The notes beneath the pieces are model-generated. The model had not been told where the DNA came from. It searched no databases and worked only from the letters and a program-made list of their open reading frames with translations. Made by a program: the position numbers and the translations under genes. A DNA stretch of 12,932 bases from JBBRHH01 sp038222915 (GTDB lineage Bacteria > Planctomycetota > Phycisphaerae > Tepidisphaerales > Tepidisphaeraceae): positions 1 to 12,932 of the forward strand of contig JBBRHH010000112.1 in assembly GCA_038222915.1 (NCBI GenBank), written 5' to 3'. This document shows positions 7,179 through 12,932 of the stretch, piece after piece (the first letter of the stretch is position 1; each line of letters begins with the position of its first letter).

Positions 7179-7952
7179 ATGCTCCACGAACAAACAAAGG
7201 AACACATCACCGCCCTCGACGACTGGGAGCTCCTCCAATACGTCCTCACCGGCCCCAGAATGTACGAGCCCGAAGCGATTGCCTTCGCCAAGGAGCAACT
7301 CAAGAACCGCAATCTGGCGCCCGAGCAATTGGCCGCCATGCGCGTACCGATCGTCGCCAATCTCGCCATGCGCGACGCCCACACTCTCCCGCAACACACC
7401 CGCCCCGCCTCCGCCGTCGTCTGCGAAAACTGCGGCCTCGAAGTCTCCAACCGCTACGTCAAATATCATCAGAACGTCGGCTTCGTCATGCATTTTGCAA
7501 AGTTCTACAGCGGCTGCCTCTGCAAACGATGCAATCGCCGGCTCTTCTGGAAGACCACGCTGACCACTCTCTCCTTAGGCTGGTGGGGCTTGTCCTCCTT
7601 CTTCGTCGCCATCAGTTTCCTGTTGAACAACCTGATCGCTTTCTTTCGAACCAGGTCGCTTCCGCCGGTTCCCGCCGGCGCCAGCCGACCCCTCATTGAC
7701 GACGACATCATCGCCAGACACGCGCCGCAGCTCGCGCTCATCAACGAGCGCCTCGACGAAGGCGCACACGTCAACGACATCGCGCGCGAAGTCGCCCCGA
7801 TCGCCAACATCACCCCCGGCCAGGCCTGGTACTGCATTCAGAACCTGATTCAACAACAAGCGCATAACCAACTGCCGCAGCCAATTGTCGGCGGTTTCCC
7901 CGTCATCCCAATTCCCGTTCGTCGAGCCGCGAGTGTTGAGCAAAATGGATGA
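7179..7952 (+). CDS. Zinc-ribbon membrane protein of unknown function
   Basis: A 257-residue protein I can describe but not assign a role. Residues 10-50 (DDWELLQYVLTG, then YEPEAIAFAKEQLKNRNL) match a short helical motif often seen at the start of planctomycete and related proteins. Two cysteine pairs, C82/C85 (CENC) and C115/C118 (CKRC, with an extra C113), could form a zinc ribbon around a 29-residue insert. A hydrophobic segment with a GWWG turn follows at about 126-155, likely one long or two short membrane helices that anchor the ribbon. The C-terminal part (about 170-230) is helical and ends in a proline-rich tail. AGGGA lies 4 nt before the ATG. Spacing and strand suggest co-transcription with the hydrolase upstream. 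Its stop overlaps the start of the 38-residue ORF. Confidence 0.82.
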   Translation: MLHEQTKEHITALDDWELLQYVLTGPRMYEPEAIAFAKEQLKNRNLAPEQLAAMRVPIVANLAMRDAHTLPQHTRPASAVVCENCGLEVSNRYVKYHQNVGFVMHFAKFYSGCLCKRCNRRLFWKTTLTTLSLGWWGLSSFFVAISFLLNNLIAFFRTRSLPPVPAGASRPLIDDDIIARHAPQLALINERLDEGAHVNDIAREVAPIANITPGQAWYCIQNLIQQQAHNQLPQPIVGGFPVIPIPVRRAASVEQNG

Positions 7953-8061
7953 TCGCGGCTTCATCTTCAACCGAGACATGGATCGTCCGGGCGATCCATG
8001 TCTCGAGTTCTACCTCAATCTCTACGCCCGTCCCAACCAGGAGGCGGTGGAGTCAATTTGA
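7945..8061 (+). CDS. Candidate 38-residue small protein overlapping the previous stop
   Basis: An ATG lies inside the last codons of the zinc-ribbon gene (overlap ATGGATGA, 8 nt) and opens a 38-codon frame ending in TGA at 8059-8061. The protein starts MDDRGFIFNRDMDRPGDP and continues CLEFYLNLYARPNQEAVESI. It is charged, with one Cys and a likely short amphipathic helix in EFYLNLYARP, and has no signal or membrane segment. By hand count 25 of 38 sense codons end in G or C, consistent with coding sequence in this genome. No good ribosome binding site is visible, so translation would probably be coupled to the upstream gene. A 14-bp inverted repeat lies within it. I know no family for it, and it may be a chance frame. 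Confidence 0.5.
   Translation: MDDRGFIFNRDMDRPGDPCLEFYLNLYARPNQEAVESI
7972..8005. repeat. 14-bp perfect inverted repeat
   Basis: Arms CGAGACATGGATCG (7972-7985) and CGATCCATGTCTCG (7992-8005) are exact reverse complements around a 6-nt TCCGGG spacer. It begins 20 bp after the zinc-ribbon gene stop and lies inside the candidate 38-residue ORF. The RNA would form a stable hairpin. No T-tract follows, so it is not a classical terminator. It could slow ribosomes, protect the upstream mRNA from 3' decay, or bind a dimeric protein. Confidence 0.85.
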
Positions 8062-8077
8062 TCGATCTCCAGCTTTC

Positions 8078-8129
8078 AATTTCCGCGTTCTCAATTCTGC
8101 GCTCTTCATTGTGAATTCAGCACTTCTTC
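8078..8129. repeat. Three degenerate ~15-nt direct repeats in the intergenic region
   Basis: Three related words run in one direction: AATTTCCGCGTTCTC (8078-8092), AATTCTGCGCTCTTC (8093-8107) and AATTCAGCACTTCTTC (8114-8129). The first two abut and the third follows a 6-nt spacer. They fill most of the gap before the mutarotase gene and are pyrimidine-rich on this strand. I cannot assign a function; a decayed repeat or simple compositional bias are both possible. Confidence 0.4.
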
Positions 8130-8160
8130 CTCCCCCACCCCGCGCTGTACCATTCCCCAC

Positions 8161-9084
8161 ATGCCCCCCCATCTCACCGCCGCCGATCTCGACCGGTCCT
8201 TCGGAATCGCCAATGTCGCCCGCTTCGAGCCCGGCAACGATGGCCTCACCCGCCTGGTCATCTCCACCCCGCAGGCCGACGCCGAGATCTATCTTCACGG
8301 CGCGCACGTCACCGAGTTTCGCCCGCGCGGCCAGGACGAAGTCCTCTTTCTCAGCGACAAAAGCCTCTTCGCCAAGGGCAAAGCCATCCGCGGCGGCGTA
8401 CCCATCATCTTCCCATGGTTCGGCCCCAGGGCAGGCCATCCCGAATCGCCCCAGCACGGCCTCGTCCGCACCGCCGACTGGTCCGTCGAAAGCCTCGACC
8501 AGTTGGAAACCGGCGAAGTCCTCGTCGTCTTCCGCTACGAATCCAACGCCGACACCCGCGCCATCTGGCCGCACGATTTCGTGCTGCGCTACTGGGTCCA
8601 GGTGGGCGACTACCTCGACCTCTGCCTCGAAGTCCACAACACCGGCGTCGACGCATTTGATTTCGAAGAAGCCCTCCACACCTATCTCGCGGTGAGCGAC
8701 GTCCGCCGCGTAGAAGTCGTCGGCCTTTCCAACACCGAATACCTCGACAAAACCGACGGCATGCTGCGCAAACAGCAGGACGGCCAGCCCATCCGCATTA
8801 CCGGCGAAACCGATCGCGTCTACCTCAACACCCAATCCGCCTGCACCGCCAAAGACCCCGACGAAGGCCGGATCGTGATGGTCGAAAAACAGAACTCCAA
8901 CGCTACCGTCCTCTGGAACCCCTGGATCGCCAAGGCAAAAGCGATGGCCGACTTTGGCGACGAAGAGTGGCCGGCCATGCTCTGCATCGAAACCTGCAAC
9001 GTCGCCGAAAACGCCGTCCAACTTGACCCCAAGGCAAAACACGAGATGCGCGTCTCCATCACGGCCGAACGCCTGGCAGTGTAG
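8161..9084 (+). CDS. D-hexose-6-phosphate mutarotase-like (aldose 1-epimerase family)
   Basis: This is a predicted cytoplasmic enzyme of 307 residues that interconverts alpha and beta anomers of a phosphorylated hexose such as glucose 6-phosphate, in the YeaD-like branch of the galactose mutarotase superfamily. The landmarks are in family order: LHGAHVTEF (45-53), GGVPIIFPWFGPR (78-90), and QHGLVR with the conserved H99 and R103. ALHTYLAVSD follows with H173 (171-180), and CIETCNVAENAV (275-286) carries the likely catalytic E277. No signal peptide or membrane segment is present. The start is the first ATG of the frame. It has no visible Shine-Dalgarno sequence, but the length fits the family. 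The gene is not in a recognisable sugar operon here; the next gene starts about 100 bp downstream. A nonspecific aldose 1-epimerase is the alternative call. Confidence 0.9.
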   Translation: MPPHLTAADLDRSFGIANVARFEPGNDGLTRLVISTPQADAEIYLHGAHVTEFRPRGQDEVLFLSDKSLFAKGKAIRGGVPIIFPWFGPRAGHPESPQHGLVRTADWSVESLDQLETGEVLVVFRYESNADTRAIWPHDFVLRYWVQVGDYLDLCLEVHNTGVDAFDFEEALHTYLAVSDVRRVEVVGLSNTEYLDKTDGMLRKQQDGQPIRITGETDRVYLNTQSACTAKDPDEGRIVMVEKQNSNATVLWNPWIAKAKAMADFGDEEWPAMLCIETCNVAENAVQLDPKAKHEMRVSITAERLAV

Positions 9085-9089
9085 TGTCG

Positions 9090-9110
9090 GGGCGAAGCTT
9101 GTCTTCGCCC
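9090..9110 (+). terminator. Hairpin after the mutarotase gene, weak terminator candidate
   Basis: GGGCGAAG (9090-9097) and CTTCGCCC (9103-9110) pair perfectly around CTTGT, starting 5 bp after the stop codon. The following bases are GTCTCCCCCTTCCC, pyrimidine-rich but not a T-run. Its stem resembles the one after tig (GGGCGAA paired with TTCGCCC). It may end or attenuate the transcript, or only stabilise its 3' end. Confidence 0.45.
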
Positions 9111-9173
9111 GTCTCCCCCTTCCCAACACGCTGTATTCCAGCTGTTCCCCCCATCTTGTCGATGTAGGCCTGT

Positions 9174-9178
9174 GAGGA
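9174..9178 (+). promoter_or_regulatory. Ribosome binding site favouring the ATG at 9187
   Basis: GAGGA lies 8 nt before the ATG at 9187. An in-frame GTG at 9172 would add five residues but would overlap this site, so the ATG is the better start. Confidence 0.6.
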
Positions 9179-9186
9179 CTTCGCCG

Positions 9187-9915
9187 ATGTTCAAGGAACT
9201 CTTGCCGCTATTGCCAAAGGAGATGGGGACCGCGGCGGTCACGGCGGCCGGCTTCGTTGCATTGGTCGGCCTGTCCCTCTGGCTCTCCGGAGCACGCTTC
9301 AATCGCTCCCTTCTCACCCTCAACGCCGTCACCCTCGGCGCCACCCTTGGCCTCGAGCTCCCACGCCACATCGCCATGCCCGTCAACGGATGGGCCACCG
9401 CCATCGGCGGCGCTCTGGTTCTCGGCGTCACCGCCTACATCTTCCACCGCGTCTGGACCGCCGTCGGCCTCGCCATCGTCCTCGTCGCCATCGCCGCCAT
9501 CTCCACCTGGATGCTTTGCTCGAATCAAACCGACTGGACCTGGCCGGCCCTGGGCGCTCACCCTACCGTCGCCGGCTACCTTCGCACGTTATGGGATCAG
9601 CTCCCCGCCGAAGTACGCCGCGTACTCCCGCTCTCCTGCGGCACCGCCGCCATCACCGGTCTGGCCTTCGCCATGCTCTGGCCGCGCGCCGGCGCTGCCC
9701 TTCTCTACAGCCTCACCGGCACCGCGCTGATGGTCGCGGGAAGCGTCGCCGTCCTATATTGCAAGGCCCCCGACTACCTGAACCGTCTTCCCGGCACCCA
9801 ATACACACAAGGCGCTGTGCTCGTCTCGACTGTCCTTGTCGGAGCGCTTATCCAGTGGCGGCTCACCCGCGCATCACAGCCGTCGCCAAAGTCATCGCCT
9901 GAAAGGGACGATTAA
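9187..9915 (+). CDS. Seven-TM membrane protein of unknown function (first of a tandem pair)
   Basis: A 242-residue integral membrane protein with about seven hydrophobic segments, near residues 16-34, 42-57, 68-86, 91-110, 148-166, 169-191 and 206-224, and a short charged C-terminal tail. I see no catalytic motif. The glycine- and alanine-rich helices, and the run LTLNAVTLGATLG at 43-55 after the first helix, resemble its downstream neighbour (VMLNAAVLAAYAG). The overall pattern recalls the TM7S3/TM198-like (DUF4203) type of seven-helix proteins, though I cannot confirm membership by eye. The next gene starts 9 bp after its stop, so the pair is almost certainly one operon and the products may act together in the membrane. 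Function unknown. Confidence 0.8.
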   Translation: MFKELLPLLPKEMGTAAVTAAGFVALVGLSLWLSGARFNRSLLTLNAVTLGATLGLELPRHIAMPVNGWATAIGGALVLGVTAYIFHRVWTAVGLAIVLVAIAAISTWMLCSNQTDWTWPALGAHPTVAGYLRTLWDQLPAEVRRVLPLSCGTAAITGLAFAMLWPRAGAALLYSLTGTALMVAGSVAVLYCKAPDYLNRLPGTQYTQGAVLVSTVLVGALIQWRLTRASQPSPKSSPERDD

Positions 9916-9924
9916 ACCCATTAG

Positions 9925-10596
9925 ATGGAACCCTCTGCCGCCAAATCCGTCCTCAACCAGTTCCTGGTCAGTGTTCCCGCACATTGGCCAGAGCAGATGG
10001 ATCTCTGCACCTGGTGCCGCGAAATGGGCCCCGCGCCCGCAACGCTGCTGGTCATCGCCGGCATCATCTACCTCCTCTTTGGCTACTACCTTTTCAAGTG
10101 GCTGGTCATGTTGAACGCCGCCGTCCTCGCCGCCTATGCGGGCGGGATGATCGGTGCACGGCTTGGCTCCGGGCCCGCCGGTGCGATCATCGCCGGCATC
10201 ACCGCGGCCGTCGTCACCTGGCCGCTCATGAAATGGGCCGTCGCTGTCATGGGCGGAAGCTACGGCGCAATCATCGGCGCATGTGTCTGGCGCAGCGCCG
10301 GCATCGACCCCGCCTTCGCCTGGGCCGGCGCACTCACAGGCCTCGCCTTCTTTGGCCTCCTCTCCTTCATCATCTTCCGCGGCTGTGTCATCATGTACAC
10401 CTCCCTGCAGGGCACCTTTATGCTGATCCTCGGCCTGCTTGGCCTACTCTTCAAATATCAGAATATCTCACAAACCGTGATCCACGAGATGTCGGCGCGC
10501 CCCTTCATCCTCCCACTCACCGTCTTCGTCGCCACGATGCTCTCGGTTGTCTTCCAGCAATCGCAATTCCCCGAAGTCCCGCCCGCCAAGAAGTAA
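9925..10596 (+). CDS. Seven-TM membrane protein of unknown function (second of the pair)
   Basis: A 223-residue integral membrane protein. About 36 polar residues, including two Cys (C28, C31), precede roughly seven hydrophobic segments near 38-56, 60-79, 83-101, 104-121, 131-151, 155-176 and 192-210. A short tail ends in VPPAKK. The segment LLFGYYLFKWL followed by VMLNAAVLAAYAG is like the TM7S3/TM198-like (DUF4203) pattern, where a short FG-type turn follows the first helix. It looks homologous to the gene 9 bp upstream in helix count, spacing and the LNA..L.A..G motif. No Shine-Dalgarno sequence is evident, so its translation is probably coupled to the upstream gene. Function unknown. The stop lies 6 bp from the convergent Nudix gene, with no terminator in between. 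Confidence 0.8.
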   Translation: MEPSAAKSVLNQFLVSVPAHWPEQMDLCTWCREMGPAPATLLVIAGIIYLLFGYYLFKWLVMLNAAVLAAYAGGMIGARLGSGPAGAIIAGITAAVVTWPLMKWAVAVMGGSYGAIIGACVWRSAGIDPAFAWAGALTGLAFFGLLSFIIFRGCVIMYTSLQGTFMLILGLLGLLFKYQNISQTVIHEMSARPFILPLTVFVATMLSVVFQQSQFPEVPPAKK

Positions 10597-10602
10597 GGCG
10601 GA

Positions 10603-11079
10603 TCAACCGCCGCCAATCATCCGCGCCGCCGCAACCAGCAATCCCACCTGCCCCGCATTGATCTTCTCCCGCGCCGTCTCCAAATCAAAAAACCCGGCAC
10701 GATCCACCTCCGGAAACTCCGCCATCTGCCCCGACTTCGGCGGCCACTCCATGCTAAACATATTGCTTTTGGCCGCCGCCACATCCACGTCCCCCTCAAT
10801 CAACCACGCATGAACCACCTTCCCGCCTTTCTGCACAACAGGAGCAAGCGCCCGAAACTCCCCATTCGCCGCCACGCCAATCTCCTCCAAAAACTCCCGC
10901 CGCGCCGCGAGCAGTAAATCCTCCCCCTCCGCCGGCTCCCCCTTCGGAATACTCCACGCCCCGACATCCTTGTTCTTCCAAAACGGCCCACCCGGATGCA
11001 CCAGCAAAAACTCGGGCCCACCGTCTAGTAGAACTCGATACATCAAAAGGCCGCAACTGATACCTGGCATGTGCGCCAT
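10603..11079 (-). CDS. Nudix hydrolase (COG4119-like predicted NTP pyrophosphohydrolase)
   Basis: A 158-residue cytoplasmic hydrolase expected to cleave a nucleoside diphosphate linked to another moiety, using divalent metal. The complete Nudix box runs from G47 to V69: G, five residues, E53, seven residues, then REFLEEIGV (61-69). Flanking blocks are characteristic of one conserved subfamily: GLLMYR (10-15), LLVHPGGPFWKNKD (25-38), AWSIPKGE (41-48), QKGGKVVHAW (83-92) and EWPPKSG with EFPEVDRAGFFDL (111-133). I recall this as the group annotated as predicted NTP pyrophosphohydrolase, but the true substrate is unknown. I chose the ATG at 11079; a TTG three codons upstream and an ATG at 11070 are alternatives, and none has a strong ribosome binding site. 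It diverges from the lipoprotein gene across 59 bp. Confidence 0.93.
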   Translation of the reverse strand: MAHMPGISCGLLMYRVLLDGGPEFLLVHPGGPFWKNKDVGAWSIPKGEPAEGEDLLLAARREFLEEIGVAANGEFRALAPVVQKGGKVVHAWLIEGDVDVAAAKSNMFSMEWPPKSGQMAEFPEVDRAGFFDLETAREKINAGQVGLLVAAARMIGGG

Positions 11080-11129
11080 GATACTCAATCACGTCCGATG
11101 CCGGTTATGCTTCCTTCATCCCTGCGGTT

Positions 11130-11134
11130 GGAGG
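11130..11134 (+). promoter_or_regulatory. Ribosome binding site for a GTG start
   Basis: GGAGG lies 4 nt before the GTG at 11139. It is the strongest Shine-Dalgarno match in the window and supports a non-ATG start for the lipoprotein. Confidence 0.7.
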
Positions 11135-11138
11135 CGTC

Positions 11139-12038
11139 GTGCGATCATCGATCCAAATCCTGCTGTTCCTTGTGATAGCAGTTGGCTGCTCACGACGTGA
11201 AACCACCAGCCAGAACACCCAACCGGTCACATGGGTTTACGACATCAGGGATTTGATTGAACCAGCCGAATCCGTTCACTTCGACTGGGGCAACTTCGCG
11301 AATGCTTCGACAACCCTGCCAACCCGCCGAGAATCGGCCCAAGGTCTGGTCGATCAAATCAGGGCCGTTCTCCCCGCGGAGTCCAAAAAGCGCGGAGTGC
11401 AACTGCGTGAATTGTCCGGTGAAATCATATTGAACGCAGACATCAACGCGCAACAACACGTCGCTCAACTGCTGGCGGACCTCCGAGCCAGACGTGGGCC
11501 GCATATCGATCTTGAAGTTTCGTTTCGTCGAGATGAACTGGATGCATTAATGCCGGTAGTGCCCGATGTCGTGCTCACCGTGCCAACGACAGCAACACCC
11601 GCACCGGTGAAAACAACCGCCCGTGCCACAGTGGGCAACAGGCAAACCGCACGTTTTGCCGTCACCGCCTTTGGTATTTATAAACCCGATAGATTGGCAA
11701 ATTACGATACGGCCCCCTGCCTCTCGTTCGACTTTAAGCCCTTGCCCGCATTGCTTTGTGAAGTGACCGCAACCTCAAGCACAGACGAGCGGCATGTGAT
11801 CCTGGAGTTGATCGGACAATTCACGCCCGGAGAAACGGGAATTCCGGCACCGACCAGAATGAAGTTCACCGTCCCCAACGACGGAACAATTCAGGCGTCG
11901 TATCCAGCGCCGTCTGTTCCGGATTTGAAAGATGCAGTGGCGGCGAAATCTTTAACGATGATCGTCAAGGCGACAATCGCCTCGCCCGACCCCACCATCC
12001 GGCAGTTTCAATCCAGAAGCTCACCCAGCGGAAAATGA
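11139..12038 (+). CDS. Putative lipoprotein with a secretin N-domain-like segment
   Basis: A 299-residue protein starting at GTG. The N-terminus (MRSSIQILLFLVIAVGCSRR) is a lipoprotein signal: a short charged start, a hydrophobic core, and a Cys at 17 in AVGC, an imperfect but plausible lipobox. Next comes VYDIRDLIEP (33-42). A segment at about 66-117 (SAQGLVDQIRAVLP, then GEIILNADINAQQHVAQLLADLRARR) has the layout of the N-domains in planctomycete secretin-like proteins: a helix, a strand with a coding-like ILNA motif, then a helix ending in LLADLRARR. The outer-membrane pore domain of a secretin is absent, so this is not a channel. The last 180 residues are beta-rich and unrecognised. Codons are less GC-biased than neighbours: in the first 62 codons after the start, 38 end in G or C by hand count. 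It may be an accessory protein or a solitary envelope lipoprotein. Confidence 0.75.
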   Translation: MRSSIQILLFLVIAVGCSRRETTSQNTQPVTWVYDIRDLIEPAESVHFDWGNFANASTTLPTRRESAQGLVDQIRAVLPAESKKRGVQLRELSGEIILNADINAQQHVAQLLADLRARRGPHIDLEVSFRRDELDALMPVVPDVVLTVPTTATPAPVKTTARATVGNRQTARFAVTAFGIYKPDRLANYDTAPCLSFDFKPLPALLCEVTATSSTDERHVILELIGQFTPGETGIPAPTRMKFTVPNDGTIQASYPAPSVPDLKDAVAAKSLTMIVKATIASPDPTIRQFQSRSSPSGK

Positions 12039-12041
12039 TCC

Positions 12042-12932
12042 TCACCCCGCCTGATACGCACTTTCGGCCGTCGTCATCGATACTGCTTCCGGCTCCGGCA
12101 GCGTCGCCCGAATGACCAGACCCGCCGCCACCAGCAGCATCTCCACCGAAATTTGCAGCAGCCGCATGATGATCGGAATCAGCGCCACCGAGGCCGGCGC
12201 CTTCTCCACCAGTATCCGGCTGATGATCACGGTCAACAGCGCTTTCTGGATCCCCTCGCGCACGCCAAACCCCGCCGGCGCGACAAACACCAGCAGCCCA
12301 ATCGTCGCCGCCAGCGCCGCCGTCGCCACAAACAGCGGCAGATACTGCAGCGGGATGGTCGGCCCGATCACCGCCCGCGTAATCAGCCAGAGCGCCATGC
12401 CGGTAAGCGTCCAGTTGACCAGCATCAGCAGCAGCGGCTCAAAGTAATGCCGCACACCTGGCATCGATTCCAGCGGTGCTCGCCTCAGTTTCTTCAGGAT
12501 AAAATTGCACAGGCCGCCAAACAGCTTCGGATGCAGGCAGACCGCAAACGCCGGAAACAAAACAATGCTCAAAGGCCCGGCCAACGGATACTCCTCCCGT
12601 ATCCAGAGCGCCAGCGGGATTGCCAGCGCCAGCCCCAGCGCCATCGACAACCCATTGGCCATAAACAGCATGCTCACCGCGACTGGCTCGCGCACGCGAT
12701 ATCGGCGCAGCATCCACATCGTCCCCGCCAGGCTGAACACCTTGCCCGGAATATATTTTCCCACCAGCGGAATCCACGTGATCGTCGCCATCGCCCACCA
12801 CCCCGGCGGCCGGCAGAATCCCGACAACAACAGCCGCCGAACCGGCACGCTCAAGATCACCGAAACAATAAGCGCCCCGGCCGCCAACACCAGATACGAC
12901 GCACGCACATGAGTGGCGCGCACCTCAGGCTT
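12042..12932 (-). CDS. Flippase-like/LPG-synthase TM-domain membrane protein (5' end probably outside window)
   Basis: A multi-spanning membrane protein of the UPF0104/LPG_synthase_TM type, related to the membrane half of lysylphosphatidylglycerol synthase and to AglD-like proteins. The hallmarks are KYIPGKVFSLAG followed by LRRYRVREPVAVSM, and FVAPAGFGVREGIQKALL. Several hydrophobic helices lie between and after them. Proteins of this family often accompany glycolipid or polysaccharide synthesis, but no partner is visible here. The reading frame is open to the right edge (12932). A GTG at 12923 would give 293 residues, but it lacks a visible ribosome binding site and the family usually has more sequence before the YIPGK block, so I treat it as partial. 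Its stop is 3 bp from the convergent lipoprotein stop. Confidence 0.85.
   Translation of the reverse strand, partial: KPEVRATHVRASYLVLAAGALIVSVILSVPVRRLLLSGFCRPPGWWAMATITWIPLVGKYIPGKVFSLAGTMWMLRRYRVREPVAVSMLFMANGLSMALGLALAIPLALWIREEYPLAGPLSIVLFPAFAVCLHPKLFGGLCNFILKKLRRAPLESMPGVRHYFEPLLLMLVNWTLTGMALWLITRAVIGPTIPLQYLPLFVATAALAATIGLLVFVAPAGFGVREGIQKALLTVIISRILVEKAPASVALIPIIMRLLQISVEMLLVAAGLVIRATLPEPEAVSMTTAESAYQAG

Noticed and set aside
8053..9129. 358-codon open frame on the minus strand
   Set aside because: Antisense to the mutarotase gene, with a Gly/Val/Asp-rich shadow composition and no recognisable motif.
11106..11111. TATGCT as a -10 box for the lipoprotein gene
   Set aside because: Only four of six bases match, and no acceptable -35 lies about 17 bp upstream, so I do not call a promoter.
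1..12932. Defence system, prophage, CRISPR array or mobile element
   Set aside because: I looked for repeat-spacer arrays, transposase or integrase motifs, restriction or toxin-antitoxin pairs and terminal inverted repeats, and saw none.

Overview
The window looks like a piece of a high-GC bacterial chromosome, most likely from the Planctomycetota. I infer this from family resemblance, not from a marker gene. The clues are a Tat-exported Gfo/Idh/MocA oxidoreductase, an exported alpha/beta hydrolase of a type common in Planctomycetota and Verrucomicrobiota, a zinc-ribbon membrane protein with a GWWG segment, and a lipoprotein resembling the N-domains of planctomycete secretin-like proteins. 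Most genes strongly prefer C or G at the third codon position. I saw no rRNA, tRNA, CRISPR array, insertion sequence, integrase or phage gene, so this reads as ordinary core and lineage-specific chromosome.

Layout. Positions 1-380 hold the 3' end of trigger factor (tig), closed by a clear intrinsic terminator (409-436). hisS follows (461-1729) and overlaps tail-to-tail with a small unknown gene (1716-2117, minus). That gene sits 21 bp downstream of the Tat-exported oxidoreductase gene (2139-3422, minus). An FtsI-type class B penicillin-binding protein comes next (3526-5469, minus). A 160-bp divergent intergenic region (5470-5629), carrying a perfect 7-bp inverted repeat, separates it from a plus-strand run. 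That run is a secreted two-domain alpha/beta hydrolase (5630-7144), a zinc-ribbon membrane protein (7179-7952), a candidate 38-residue small protein (7945-8061), a hexose-6-phosphate mutarotase-like protein (8161-9084), and two adjacent and apparently paralogous seven-TM proteins (9187-9915 and 9925-10596). A Nudix hydrolase (10603-11079, minus) and a lipoprotein (11139-12038, plus) diverge from a short gap. The right edge is a flippase-like/LPG-synthase TM-domain protein (minus), whose 5' end probably lies outside the window.

How the genes relate. Trigger factor and HisRS are protein-synthesis housekeeping genes. FtsI belongs to septal peptidoglycan synthesis but sits away from any division or cell-wall cluster. 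The exported oxidoreductase, exported hydrolase and mutarotase would fit carbohydrate handling, but nothing here ties them into one pathway. No intergenic stretch exceeds about 160 bp once the small ORF is counted. I did not find a convincing new multi-gene system. The most interesting items are the internally duplicated hydrolase whose second copy has lost its nucleophile, the small ORF with a long inverted repeat inside it, and the tandem seven-TM pair.
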